Shown here: positions 1 to 13,080 of the stretch, in pieces
Layout: every line of letters begins with the position of its first letter
Numbering within the stretch: position 1 is the stretch's first letter
Origin: Homalodisca vitripennis
Lineage: Eukaryota; Arthropoda; Insecta; Hemiptera; Cicadellidae
Direction of reading: 5' to 3'
Assembly: GCF_021130785.1 (NCBI RefSeq)
Contig: NC_060207.1
Coordinates: forward strand, 5,531,001-5,595,000
DNA length: 64,000 nucleotides
Notes under the pieces: model-generated
Database searches by the model: none
Told to the model about the DNA's origin: nothing
What the model saw: the letters and a program-made list of their open reading frames with translations, nothing else
Translations under genes and position numbers: made by a program

Positions 1-724
1 ATGATAATTGAATAATTGCATAAATTCATTGTGTATCAATAACATTAGTCAAGTGAATGCCTCCTGAGATTTGTTATTACTTGCAAGTATATCGTTTATA
101 CTCCAATAAGGATAAAGCCCCCCCCCCCCTCATACGTGTAGCACAAAAGTGTGGTAAAATACATTCACATTACATAAACATTACAGTAATTCAGTTGCAT
201 CATACCGCAGCAGTAAACCCATGTCTATGTATTATGTCATGTTCTCGATAAATCTGTTTAAGTAAACTTTTGTTTAAATAAGTGTATGTAAACGTAGCCC
301 TATAATTCTATTGTATTACAAAGCAAATATTGCTGTATTGTATTTTATTATCTTGGAGTAGAATAATTCTAGAAAGAAATTAATAAATGGTATATTGAAA
401 TGAAGAAGTCTCTCTTTATTTTTTCTGATGAAATGGGGTTAGAACTCGTACGTAGTCTGTATGCTTACAACTTAAACCTGACGTCCAAGTTCATAAATTA
501 CAAAACCATTCTGCAATCATATCTGTACAAAATCCAAATTAAAAACAAATTAAAACAGCATTTTACAAATTAATAGCATACTAGTTACTCTAGAAATTTA
601 ATAACAAAGTACTAAATAAAAACCAAAATACAAATCGTTAAGATTATTATGGTGTATAAAAATGTGATAATATATTGAAAAATAACGTTTATGATGATTC
701 TATATCTATTAAAACCTGTTCACT
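1..724. other. AT-rich stretch without a gene
   Basis: The sequence is AT-rich with stops in all frames and I recognise no coding or RNA feature. The only distinctive element is an uninterrupted run of twelve C at 118-129, unusual in such AT-rich DNA and a likely place for a length error. Confidence 0.6.
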
Positions 725-756
725 TTGTCAGCACATATCGTTTTCTGTTCTTACAG

Positions 757-955
757 ACGTAACTGTGACCTGCTAGCGACCCTCGGGGCACTCAAGCGCA
801 AGCGAAAATCTGCTGCAAACAAATTACATCTTAACAACCGATCCCGGGTCTCCAAAAGTTTTAGAAGGAGCTGGAAGGGAATTTCCATTACACGGCAAGC
901 ACTTACTAAGACGATATCAAATGGAGCACATTATGTAAAACAACCTGGCAACTAA
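757..955 (+). CDS. possible terminal exon, unrecognised
   Basis: I do not recognise this protein. An open frame of about 66 codons follows a pyrimidine-rich tract ending in TTCTTACAG at 756, which resembles an arthropod 3' splice site. It is less AT-rich than its surroundings and ends in TAA at 953-955. An AATAAA sequence lies 26 bases beyond, at 981-986, where a polyadenylation signal would be expected. The predicted peptide is basic, with a KRKRK cluster and many Arg, Lys and Ser residues, and shows no domain that I can name. The acceptor-like tract, open frame and AATAAA together are suggestive only, because each is common by chance in AT-rich DNA. No upstream exon was found inside the window, so any gene would begin to the left. 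Confidence 0.15.
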
Positions 956-986
956 ATTACTTCTATAGCAAAAATTCCGAAATAAA

Positions 987-1734
987 ACCACCGGTTAACT
1001 AGGAAATCGTGTACGTCATATTTGTACGATGGTTAATAATAACAAGCGTAACCAATGGGATTACAGCAAGGGTTGTTTTTGACTGATGCATCATTGTTGC
1101 AGCCGAGATACAGCGTTAATAAATTGGAATTGTGTAACTATTTATTAGTTTAATATTTTTCGTTATGCAAAAAAAGGTGAGTTGTGTAATTTTTATAAAA
1201 AAAACAACAAGGAAATGCTCTAAATTGTTGCATCACATAAATAGGTCCAATGTTGGCCGGAGAAAAATATGGCATATCGTTCTACATCTACTTTCGCCCT
1301 CGGGCACGGGGGACATCCTGCCCGTTCAACACTGAACTTTTAGGACACAAGACCTCCTTAGTCAAGTTCTCGAGCCTGACATTGTCTGATAGCTATCCTT
1401 ACCCGCTGTTTGGATAGGTTCACATCTCTCTCCTTCTCAACGTCCCCTTGTCTTCAGCATATCCACCATATTACCCCCCTTCGAATGGAAAGGGCATATC
1501 AAAATTTCCTCATTATATACCTTGCTGTGTTCTCATCTCAAAGATGCCGTTTGTAGTACTACTAATAGAACGGGTGACATGTTTTCAAACAAAAAATGGT
1601 TTCTCTACTTCCGTTACCTCTTACCTGTGATGACCATTCCCAATAGAGGTACAAAAACTGACGGGAAGCTAAAACACTCTACTCTCTGTGGTCTCTATAA
1701 CTTCCGTAATCTGTTTACCTTCAGACCTTGGCGA
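987..1734. other. non-coding flank, rising GC toward the first array
   Basis: No gene is supported. From about 1270 the composition becomes less AT-rich, and short matches to the 163-bp repeat appear (GCATATC, GGATAGG). Very diverged copies of that repeat may therefore extend upstream of the clear array. The two overlapping short open frames around 1450-1750 have no recognisable content. Confidence 0.4.
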
Positions 1735-2600
1735 GCCCAGGATTAGGTTTACCGGAGAAGAGACATATAGTCTTAATAACCCTTCTTTCTGTAGATTCTG
1801 ATCGTCGGATCCGTTATCCAGGGCCTACGATCTAGGGGATAGGCCTACCTAAAGCTAGCAATTCACTCGGCATATCCCCGAATGATACAGGAATTTACAC
1901 CGGGAGTGACCTCAGCCTCGCGACCTTGTAAGATAGGATTTACAGGTGAGCCAAAGGCCCAACCTTCCTCTAGTAAGACTCAGGGAACCGTCCGAAACCG
2001 TTATCCAGCCGATCTAGGATTAGAGCTACCTAGAAGCTACATTCACCCAGGCATAAAGCCCCCAGATGTACAGGATACAACCGGGTGACACCAATTCCTC
2101 GACCTGTCTAAGTAAGATAGGATGACAGTGAGCCAAGGCCAACCCTTAGCCTCTGTAGACTCATAGAGATCCCCCGTCCGAAGCCCTCGTTATCACAGCC
2201 GAGAATCTAGGATAGGGCTAACCTAAAAGCATAGCATTCACCGCGGCATATCACCCAGATGTACAGGATACCAACCGGGGTGACCAGCCTCGACCTGTAG
2301 ACGATAGGATACTAGTTGAGCCCAAGGGCCATCCCTTCCTCTGTAGACTCAGACCGTCCGAACCGTTATCCAGCCGATCTAGGATAGGGTACCTAAAGCC
2401 AGCATTCACACGGAATATCCTCAGAGGTAACAGATAAATCACGCGGCGGTGACCAGCCTCTCTTGAACCCTGTAAACTGCGTAGAGATAACGGTGAGAAC
2501 CAAGACTCACCTTCCCTCTGATAGACTCTGTGACCGTCGGTGAATCTGTTCTATCCCAGCCCAGTCTAGGAGTAGCGGGTGACCTAAAGCATATCACCGG
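1735..2600. repeat. tandem array, about 163-bp unit, about 5 copies
   Basis: Successive copies share landmarks in the same order: CCGTTATCCAG, GATCTAGGATAGG, ACCTAAAGC, GGCATATC, GATGTACAGGATAC, CCGGGTGACC, CCTCGACCTGTA, GAGCCAAGG and CTGTAGACTCAGACCGTCCG. The CCGTTATCC landmark falls near 1811, 1998, 2187, 2363 and 2546, so the spacing is 175-189 bases. My hand-built consensus is about 163 bases. The excess comes from scattered one- to three-base insertions. The last copy is the most diverged. Short open frames here (such as 1882-2088 and 2251-2442 on the minus strand) are repeat by-products. Confidence 0.85.
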
Positions 2601-2938
2601 TATAATCTTCATGGCACAAGAGGGTAAAAACCCATGCGTGTGTCACATGGTTTACACCCCAATGCTGGTTTCACCCCAACTTAACCGGGGACGATTACAG
2701 TTCACGGATTACCTTCCTCGAGGACCGAGACTTCAACTCCGCCCCTTGTGCTTATGGGGCTGGCTAGCCCATCAGTCTGTTCCCCGAATGTACCATCCTT
2801 TTCTTTTACTCGTAACAAAACAAACACGAGATAAACCCTGTCCGGTTTATCTGCATAACTTACAAGTGGAAATCTTATGTAATGGTACACCTCAAACCTA
2901 CCATGTATTTGCTTTGTGTTGAGTCGAGACAGCTGCAT
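2601..2938. other. GC-richer flank with open frames on both strands
   Basis: A 130-codon plus-strand frame (2530-2922) starts inside the array and runs through this flank. A 78-codon minus-strand frame (2938-2702) overlaps it. Neither peptide resembles a family I know. Because the plus frame starts in repeat sequence, it is unlikely to be a real gene. The flank could be a diverged extension of the array or part of an unrecognised mobile element. Confidence 0.3.
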
Positions 2939-4230
2939 TGATAAACATGTGTTTTTCGTAGATTTTATCTATACACTATATATTGTGATGAATATTTGTT
3001 GTGGCTAATTTGAACTTTTATATAGGACTGCATTTATTCCTTTTACCGAGTTAGCTGATAGTTTTTTAAAGACGCAGTAATCCAGTTGTCCAAGTTTCCA
3101 TACTTTAAGCTAGTTTCTCTTCCTGTAAGCTGCCCAGTTTCAGCTTGATTCTCGTAAATAGCCTCGGTCTTATGTCAGTAATTTTAATCTAAATTTAGCC
3201 GATTGCAAGAGGCCCTTCTTATGAAACTGTAATCGCAATAAGATTTCTGTAAACCCGTTTTAAATTGCACTTGTGGCGCGAGTTACAATTCGGAGTCAAT
3301 AACGTAATGCTTTTAAATAAGATATGAATATTCTTGAACAGATATCATGTGCTTGCTGCATTGAGTAATAAATGCAGTGTTGTCTGGTCCATGCAATAGA
3401 CACTCAATAAAGAATGTTATAAATGTGATTATTCCAAGAAAACTATTCTTTGTGAATACACAGAATCCGTCTTATTACATTTGTGAATCATTTCAAACTC
3501 GCACTAACAGAAATGTTTTAATACTACTCTTTCAAGTTAATTGAGGTGGAAAGGTTGTACTTAGATCGAGGAAGTTTTTGAGAGTGTTTAACGGGTAAGT
3601 ATACTGGGTGGAGATGGTAGGAAAAATACTTGATACGTTAGTTTATTTTTGGTTTCTTGGTGTTTTCTTAATGAACACCCGTTTAGGATCTCGTCAGATT
3701 TAATTTTTTATTTTATTTCACATAATGGGAACTTGGCACCTTATGCCGGTATGAATGGCACAGAGGCAGGCAGAAATAGTGCCTCAAGGGGCGAACATTT
3801 ATTAAATACCGTCCCAATTGCGTATGATTTAATTAATATGTTGGATTTTAAAGTATATAAAATTAATAGAGACATATGTATACATAAGGAACGTTTTTAA
3901 TGTATAAGTTACTCGTATATAACTACTTTTTGTGTAAAACCGAAAACTTCCTAAAACAGTTTATTTTCAGGGTTATGTTTTACGTTTCATTAGAACAATT
4001 AAACTGTTTTACAAATGCGAAGTACAATTGCGAAAAATTTATGTTACACGCGCAACTGACATGATTTGAATATTATTTATTAAAACTAAATATTAGTAAT
4101 TTAAAAGTACAGGCTAATAATGTTTCAATGGCCAGTTTGTCAATTATTGTTGTAGTTGGCACAAAACGTACTTCTTTTAGCGCCGTGATTCAAGTAAAGT
4201 TTTTTCAGTTTGCCTGAAGAAGCGCATGCA

Positions 4231-4257
4231 ACGATACATGCTTGCTAGATGTATCGT
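4231..4257. repeat. perfect 9-bp inverted repeat with 9-base loop
   Basis: ACGATACAT at 4231-4239 is exactly complementary to ATGTATCGT at 4249-4257. The sequence CTGAAGA lies just upstream at 4214-4220. That heptamer fits the first half of a hammerhead core, but no matching GAAA follows the stem, so I call only a hairpin. It is small enough to arise by chance. Confidence 0.5.
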
Positions 4258-5179
4258 CACGAACAATCAACTTAATTGTAGTGTAAAAAACCTTGGTGTG
4301 TTACTTTAATTTTACATTTTTACACATCGCATTGATAGTTGGGATTCACACAATAAACGCTGTTCTGCCAGACCTAAGCTAACAATTTTTATGTCTCAAC
4401 GATATAATGTGGAATGTGTATAAAACATTCGTTTATGGAGCTGAAACAATGTTTTCTGCCTCGAGGCTCAATGGGGGTAATGGACGAATTATCTGGCCCT
4501 AACAGAAGAAAATATACTCATCATTAAAAATTGAATTGGTTAACTTCCTATCCTTAAGTAACCGCGTAAGTTTGATTTTAATACTTTTTAAAGTTAATAT
4601 TTGTTTAGAATATTTATTTTAAATTGAAATTTAAAATTACAATTATATGTTTATATTTTTTAGTCAAATGAATTCGTCAGGTAACCCATTAACGAGTTCC
4701 TATTTGAAGAAAATAGTGTATTTGTTAGCAGTATTTTTTTATGGTAGGGTGTAGCTTTAAGTTAGAGTATAAAGAAAATCGTCTCAATAGTTGAAAAATA
4801 ATTCATTTCAGTTCAAACATGGGACTCAAATAAACGTAGTACTGTTGTAAATACGTTTGAAAGTTGGTAGTTTCGTTAGAAGTGATGTAATTTTGAGCCC
4901 CATATTTCAAACAATGCTCTCACTATGATAGCAAACAAAATATTAAGAGTGCTGTGACCCGGTAAAATAGTTTGGCGTAATAGTTTCTATAAACAACATT
5001 CATATTATTTGGCCCCCCGCAAAAAAAAAAAAAATGGAAAAAAAATATCACATCGAAAAGGCTAAAAATTAGTTTAAACAAAACGATTATATTTATTTAT
5101 TTTTTTTATCTTTTTTGCTGTTTAGATTTACAAAAAATAGTTTAATATCTATGTTATCATGTTTATATGCCCTCTTTGA

Positions 5180-5197
5180 CCGATTTTCCAAAATCGG
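5180..5197. repeat. perfect 8-bp inverted repeat, 2-base gap
   Basis: CCGATTTT and AAAATCGG flank a CC gap. A two-base loop is too tight for a good RNA hairpin, and nothing nearby gives it a role. Confidence 0.4.
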
Positions 5198-6804
5198 GGT
5201 TAAACGTCTCATCCTTACGGATTCATAACAGCCTAAACATCTCTGTTATATTATTACAACCCTTCCTCACGGACCTCAAAGTCGAGTATAAAAGTTTAAA
5301 AATTAATTCAATTACAACATCTCTGTTTACATTTTTTTATCAAGAATTGAAAAACGTCTCTGGGATTATTTTCTCAAATCTTTAAAGGTCCACTTCTTGT
5401 AGTCAAAATAAGGCCCTTTTAATTCTGAGTTATAGTAGGTTATCTAAAATCTGTTTACAATCTAAAGAGAATTTTACAACTTCAAAAATTATTAAATTCT
5501 CTGTGAAATTGTCTTATATTTGCGAGAAACTCCATATTATTTCTTCAAATTTCCTTATTTCATCTTTTAATAAATTATCTAATGTTATCTACCTTAAGTA
5601 CTCTAAGTAAAGTAATATGTTTTTTTTCCAAAACTCGAGTCAGTTTTATAAGATAGTATTGAATAGTTACTATATGTAATAGTTCAAAATTTGTTGTAAA
5701 CCCTTTTAATATGATATATATATATTATCTATGATTGTTATTGATCCTTTTAATGACCACTCGGGCAATTTTATTTGTGGAGTTTTTTCAAGGCACATCA
5801 TACGTTGTGTGTGAAACAAAAACGATCTGAACACAAGTTTTGCCGAAGCCAAGTGATTTCGTTCACATATCCTAAAAAATGGTCCGAAAAGGGATCTGGC
5901 AGTATTTTTTTTTCAACAGATGCAGCAACCAGTTTTTTTACAATCCGATGGACGCTTTGTTTTAGTTATACCGAGAGGACACTAGTTATATTAAAAGACA
6001 CGCATATGGTTTTATCGGAGTAGAAATCGAGATTTATTAATACAAATTATTTTCGAGTTTTATTTTCTTTCTTTTTTTTTTTGTTTTTTTTGTATTAAAG
6101 AAAAACCTTTGCATTTATAGGCACAATATTACGATTAAATCATGCTGAAATTTAGTCCCACCAAGGTTTAGTGCGAAAGAGAAATGAGATTCTTGTTAAA
6201 ATGGTATCAATTTTATTACTTACAGGTATTTATATAATACTCAATTAATATCGAAAACCATATGAGTCTAGATACAAAAAATTCGATATCTAAAATTTAA
6301 ATGTAGAGTACAGCATTCTAGGCTGACCTTGGTTCTTTTTTGATAAAGTACCAGAAGTTGTAAGGTTTTTCGTTCGAAAGCGATGCGATGATAATGGAAA
6401 ACTAAAATGGCGAACTAAGCTGGGTCAAAGAACTTATGTCAAGAGTATTTCTAATAAGATCAATTTTTGCGACCAAGGGTGAACTTGCTCACAACAATAT
6501 ATCAATCACTTTTTGTGAAAAATTACTTGGATGTTACATGAAATCAGATATCTCTAGAAAACGAGATAACGGAAAGAATTGTTAATTACAAAATGTTTTG
6601 TAAATATTAATAAATATAATCTCAGAACTGTTCTATTTTTTACTTTTAGTATCATACATATGCTATTACATATATGATTGGATTATAAAGTTGAAATATG
6701 GTTTCTTTTGTGTATTTCTTCTATTCAACAACAGTGATTAGTATTATATTATCTTAATCATGCTGAATATGAAAGAAATCTTTCGAACGTATTGAAACAG
6801 TCTT

Positions 6805-6840
6805 TCTAATATTTCGGCTTAAGCCTCGTTCTTCAGGAGA
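6805..6840 (-). ncRNA. hammerhead-ribozyme-like motif
   Basis: Read on the minus strand, CTGAAGA (6836-6830) fits the conserved CUGANGA half of a hammerhead core. It is followed by a short self-complementary stem GGC-TTAA-GCC (6825-6816) and then GAAA (6815-6812), the other conserved half. Hammerhead motifs are known from the terminal repeats of Penelope-like elements, and a piece of such an element lies at 62740-63131. Against the call, four unpaired bases (ACGA) separate the first core block from stem II, where the canonical fold has pairing directly. I also could not find convincing stems I and III. It may be a decayed copy, or a chance match near a simple hairpin. Confidence 0.25.
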
Positions 6841-7350
6841 ATAAAAAACAAATATAAATAGGGATATAAGAAAAACAGAATAAACATAAAACCATCACAA
6901 ACACAAGAAAATGCGAAATTAAGAATCAATTATGACGAGAATGGTCTAAAACGTATGATTATAGTTTTTATAAATTCACTTTGTTGGACTAAGTTCACCT
7001 GACTTATGGAAATTTTGAGAATTTTAGTGACGAGTCTTGATGGGCGTTGACTTCCATGGTTTTTAAGAACTGTTTGTACTTTCTTTTCTTTTGATATGTT
7101 TTCTAAATTGGGTTTCACTAGGAATATGGGTTTGTTTCTTCAAAATTTTAATTATGTATGTTGTCCATGTTGCCAATACAAAGGTTGCCACTGGTCTTTT
7201 AGTACGTTTAGATTATGCATACCTCGTGACCTGTCATCCTTGTTCTATAGAGAATTTTATCGTCTCTGAAGCCAATATAATCTTTAGAGGTCATAACTTG
7301 CACTGAATTTGGTTAAACAAAGAGTATATGATTAATAATGTGTAATATAG

Positions 7351-7414
7351 AATATATATATAAAAATATATATCTGTATTATATTATATATATATATATA
7401 TATACAAATATATA
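7351..7414. repeat. AT-dinucleotide microsatellite, imperfect
   Basis: Runs of alternating T and A are interrupted by short A tracts. The longest uninterrupted run is near 7385-7404. Confidence 0.8.
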
Positions 7415-9372
7415 ATCATTCAGAAATATACAGTTATATAATCTTTTAAGATATACTAATAAAATTTTTCTACCGTGGGGTTGTTTTGGGTTTCTGTATG
7501 AAACAAGAAGGTTCTGAAGTTGTGTAAAAAGCAATTATCTTAGCTGATACCTTTATAAATAAAAAAACAAATTATTTTTATTCTTTTTAATGCGTGACGA
7601 CAAGATCGTATGAAATAAAATAAAGTTCATGCCCTGCTTCATAAATCACATGTTCGATATGTCGCGTACTATTTCCTTTCCGTCCCAGTTTCTAGGAATT
7701 ATATCTGTATGCCTCAATCAGTGAGAAAATGGGATTGTGATGTCACCTTCGATTGACTTCTACCGTCATACAAATTGATGTCCTCGTGGATTAGCTTTGT
7801 GACCCAGAATAAATAAATTTGGATTGAGCTCATGTGACCACCATGTTTGAAATAAAAGAAGTTTAGATTTTATTCACATTTACAAATATAAAACGAAAAT
7901 TAATATATTGGTTAAAATAATTATTTAAAGCATACGGTTAGTAAACTGTCATGATCCCAAATTTTTACCAAATAACAGTTGGATACTTTTTAACTGCCTC
8001 TCTTGGTATCACATTAACACAACTCAAGAGGCTAACCAACACAGGACTTTTTGCTCCTTTAAAGGACCATGTGGGGATATTACAAGGAAGGATTGACAAA
8101 GTAAGAAAAAATCCTATACATTCATATTAGGGACCCTTAGGGATGTTCATGATCATGTCAGATTTTTAGCACAATCCGTTTGAATAGTTTTATACGTGAA
8201 AGAAGAAAAAGAAAAACAAAAAAACCAAGAGTCACTTTCAGCATGTTATTATATTACCTTCATGCAGATTACCCGAGTCTCCATACTCGAGTTTTGCACC
8301 TATATGAGATTATCTTCTTGATTCGTCCTGAATTCTTTATTTCGAACGCCACATGTTGGGGGTTTCCCTTCTCCCCACAATCTAGAACAATTGGTAAAAA
8401 CCCCTGTATATATAATGGATAAACTTTCGTTGGGGCTAATCTTTTATTTCCAAAATTTCTATACCTTATAAATTGTGTTCAAAAAATTTATTCCTTGGTA
8501 ATTTTTATGACACAATTTAGTGCTTTTAAACGAAAACAAGTGTAGCTTATCTAATTTTAGCTTCCGCGTCCGGTTTCATAACTATTCACAATGCATTAAT
8601 TTTAGCAGATCAGAGAAACCCACTTTCATGTCCAAAATTTTACACTAAGTTGAGTTATATATCCGTTTTTAAAAATTTTTAATAGTAAAAAGTTAGATAT
8701 AACTTTTTCCCCTTTATAGATCGAATACTTATGCATTTATGAATACAAGTGACATGTAAAATCTAAATTAACAATGGTACACGTTTGTTTTCTTTAAAAT
8801 ATACCAAAAAAAATATTTGGGTATATTTTAGTACATTTAGAGCTGGAATCGCTACGCCATTATTCAAAAGTACGTCCCAGAAAACCCCTTTCACCATGCA
8901 TAGTTCTTGAGCCACCTTCTCAAAGAGTACGCCCTTTTTCGGAGTCAAATTCTGACTAATTATCTAAAGGGTTTAGGAAAATAGTAGAAAGAGCGAACAT
9001 AGTCTTTATCGAACATATAAATAAATCAAAACAAACAAAAAACCGCAAGTACAACACTTCGTCATTTATTTATATTAGTTAGTTAAAAGGATAGTATAAA
9101 GGGGCAGAACTAAATAAACGATAACATCTATATTACAAAACAATGACCGTAGCTGAGATTTATCAATCACAGCCTATTCACATATTGTCAAGTTCAGTAA
9201 TTTTCGAAATAGTATTGCGTGTTTTAGCCTCCTCGAGTAGAGCTGCAAAAACCTGTTTGAGTTCAAAATACAATTTGTTTTACAAAATGTTTTTAATAAA
9301 ATTATTAATGTTAAGGGGTGTTGAAATTAGTAAGTATGACTTCAAAATCATTATGATCTTAGGAAAAATAGT

Positions 9373-9447
9373 TAATATATATATTATAGGAGTATATATA
9401 AATTTATAAATATATATATATCGTAAACTATATATATAATATAGGTA
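9373..9447. repeat. AT-dinucleotide microsatellite, imperfect
   Basis: Several short alternating AT runs lie within about 75 bases. Confidence 0.7.
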
Positions 9448-12400
9448 TAATACCTTTATAATTTTTCAATTTTATTATTGAATCATCAATCCTCGACAGA
9501 GTTCTTTAAAATAAAAGCCAATCACTTAGAAAGTTAAAAGGGTTAGTTCTACTACAGAGCAACTGCCGTTATTACAAGTGGTACCAGACTAAACCATGGT
9601 GTACGGAAGCAGGTCTCGTGAACCCCTTAGCTAATATCCAGTCCCAGCGTGTTGGCAACTTGTGGGGAAGCAATTACGTTTAATTATTATTAATCGTATA
9701 TTTAAAAAATGTGCAAAGTTATAATATAATTACCATTTGCGCATGCTAACATTAAATTAGATAAAATTAAAAAACTGAATAGGAATTTCAATATACCAAT
9801 CTATAACAATTTGTCTATATTTATCGTTTTTATCAGACGTTCTTCTAATAAATATGGTATTTATTCTCAAACGCTTACTTCATTATTGTAATTAGATTTG
9901 TAAAATTCTATACAACAACGAAAACCCTGTTAAAAAATTTCCAATCTCCCGAAAACAATATTGTTCCTCATAAACAAAATATAATTCCTTAAAAATATAT
10001 GTTATTGTGAATAATCTTCGTAATTTACACCACACATTCATATGATACATTACACAAACAACATATCCTGCCTTTCATCATGAAAGAAGTATGAGTCGAT
10101 CCCTGCAGAACTACAAACCGAGTCTGTATTGTTGCTGCATCTCGTGCGGCGGTTACATGAACTACACGGAATTGCGTTTACAAAACACCCAGTTCTGTAC
10201 AAATAATTCATTTAAAACAAAGTTTACGTATTTGTACCAGATACAAAAATCTAATCAACGTATTGTAATACAGTAATATACCTGGGTTTTGTACACATCT
10301 AAATACATTTTTTTTAATGTCAAGTGTCTGTCTCATCCGTTGTAAAATATACATTCACTTACATACCTATTCTACAGTTATCTTTTAGGTATAATTAATT
10401 CAATAAGTTTATATAATGGTAGTAGTATTTATATATTTATTTCAAGATCGTTGGTTTCTATTTTAGCTAGTTTAATTCTTATAATACAAGGAAAATATAA
10501 CTAGCAGTAACTAAATGAACAAATGCCACCTATATAAGAATATGTTAATTCACATGTCAAATAACAACGTTGTTTGCAAGAATTATTTACGAACTAAATA
10601 AAAAAAAGTAAATACTAAAAATAATAGTAATAACTCAGTATATAATCCATCAAAACTAACGTCATGTGTCAAAACCAAAAATAATAAATTACATAATAGG
10701 TCCTCGAAAATAAACATCAATTTATCATATAAACAACAAGTATACATTTGTATAAATTAACTATACTCAAAAGATAGGTTAATCTGGTTTTTATATTAGT
10801 AGTAGAACTGGTGAATGAAAAATCCAGTGAGTATCGGTGTAACGACCTAATAACCAAAACTATAAAATTTGTCTGCAACTGGCTTGATATCAGCTATACT
10901 TGCCAAAACAATGTGCTTACTAGAAAGTTGCAGTGAAAGAGTTTTTTCACTTCTGTGTCTTGCCTTTTATAAAGTCAATTTGTGAAATTTTTAATATACT
11001 ATAATAATAAATAATTTTTAAACTATTTTTGACAAAAAGCTAGTGTTTTTAGCCTTAAAGCCTTAATGTTCAAATGACGCGTGCCCGTATAATGTCTCCA
11101 CTGTGTTTTCTAGTTAATCAACAATAATCAGCCTTGTTACAAAGTATTCTCATTTCCCCACTTTAGTTTCTTAGACGGCAACTCCCCAAAAATAAATACT
11201 TTGTTGGGGTTTTTCGGAGTATTAAAACCCAAGTTTGATCTCGTTTCAAAAATATTATACTTGTTCCCCAAAAAATGACCTGTTGTTTTTTAAAAAATTT
11301 TTTCTATCTTAAAAGAAGTACTCTTGTAACATGCAAGTCACGTTCTCGCTGTTTCTTATAATTTTTTGTAACGGTATTGTAATACAGAATAAATTTTTTA
11401 ATATTGACTTGAACTCTATGAGTTTTTGTATGAGAACTAAATGAATCTCGCCATTTCAAATTTGCCCAATAAACTACTTTATATACAATAAACATACTCT
11501 GTCCCCTTCTTAACACAAACCCAAAATAAATTTTTCACATGAGACAAAATAAAGATTACACGAGAGATAACTGGCGTTCTCCCCAAAGAGCGAGTTGGTG
11601 AGTACATGTTTAATTCTTGGGCCCTGACCGTGGCACGCCATAGTAGACGGCCGTTACATGAACCCTACAACAAAGCGAAAGACCCAATAATCGACAGTTT
11701 ATTGAATGGCGTTGTAAAACAAATGTTGTATGCTTTATATTCATTAATAAAAAAAATATTGTTTACTAAACTAAAAATAAAAAGTAGTTAAATAAGAAAT
11801 CCTAACTGAAAAAGGAGGATACATTTTTTTCCCCTTTTATTTAACATGACCGATTTATTAAGAACAAATTCAGGTTTCAAAAGGGAAACGTAAGTCATTT
11901 AAAATTATTTAATCCTTTTTACAATTGTTTAAAAATCATGAATTAGACAAAACCCTTGTTTTAAGAGTAATTTGTTCTTTTCTTTAAATGTTTTTACTCT
12001 AACGTGCCGAACGTAAATCTTTATTCGTTCTTTTATAGTGTAAATACAAACATAAATTTTAAATACTATTTGAGGAGTATTCCTAAAAAAATACCATAAC
12101 AAATTATTGGGGAAATAATAAAATCGTTTGTAATGCAAAGTATAGAATAAAAAACTAGACTAAATATAAACTACTAGTGATAAGGCTAACACCCCCGGGA
12201 AGTAGACAAAGTATTTTGATATTCAATGCAAATTTTTATCGACTAGTTCAAAAAACACATTCATTCTTGCTTAAGAATAATTTATCGGGAAAGTATTTTT
12301 TCATGGCACGTCGAGCCAGTATACCCCCTTTTGATAAAAGGAGTTTCCCCTTATTATTTAATCTAATGTGCCATAGTGTAAGAAATAAGTAAGCTTTCAA

Positions 12401-12552
12401 CAGTCCAGATTCGATGTAAAATTTTTTGAATTTTGGGCTCCACTCACCTTTTTCCTCTGGGAGCAGCGGCTGGAAAGTCAGGTAGAATGAAGCTAAGACT
12501 CTCATCATTCAAACATTGAATCAAAACCCCTTTCCCATCATAGACGAGAGCT

Positions 12553-13080
12553 GCGTGTGAAAAAACTCGTTCTGCTTTCCCAATCCGTGAGCTTACAGGA
12601 TCGTGTCATAAATCTCACGCTCCACCTGCTTACAGATCGTATATCTAAAACCCGTCAGCTCCAGACACCGTCTTACAGATCGTGATCTAACAACTCGTAC
12701 TGCTCCACCGTGTCTTACTGAGATCGTTCTAAAACATCTCTCTGCTCCACCGAGGCTTACAGATCGTGTCTAAAACTCTCTCGGGGACTCCACGTGCCTC
12801 ACAGATCGTGTCTAAAAACAACGTCTGCTCCACCGTGCTTTCAGTATCAGTGTCTAAAACTCGTTCCTGCTCCACCGTGCTTACAGCCGTGGTCCTAAAA
12901 CCCTCCGTCTGCTCCACCGGCTCTACAGAGATCGTGTTAAAACTCGTCGCTGCTCCAAAACCGTCTTACAGATCGTCTCTACAACTCGTCTGCTCCCAAC
13001 CGTAGCATACAGATCGTGTCTAAAACTCGATCTGCGTCCAAGCCCGTGCTTACAGATCGTGTCCCTAAAAACATCGAGAT
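12553..13080. repeat. tandem array, about 38-bp unit, about 13 copies
   Basis: Each unit reads approximately CTTACAGATCGTGTCTAAAA followed by CTCGTCTGCTCCACCGTG, 38 bases in the consensus. Actual copy spacing is about 38-45 because of inserted bases. Copies are directly adjacent with no unique spacer, so this is a minisatellite. The period is not a multiple of three, so the frames read through it (12729-12917 minus, 12766-13005 plus) stay open only through accidental indels and are not genes. The repeat is much less AT-rich than the flanking DNA. Confidence 0.88.

Larger units (their letters stand above)
2939..12552. other. AT-rich intergenic or intronic DNA, no gene seen
   Basis: All six frames are heavily interrupted, and the longest open frames are under 90 codons with biased, low-complexity peptides. 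I see no splice-site, promoter or RNA-gene pattern strong enough to call. Listed separately are two short perfect hairpins, a hammerhead-like motif and AT microsatellites. Homopolymer A, T, C and G runs are common, for example the A run near 5021-5034. Confidence 0.6.

Noticed and set aside
12553..13080. CRISPR-like array of 38-bp repeats
   Set aside because: Units are contiguous with no unique spacers, no cas genes are present, and the context is eukaryotic.
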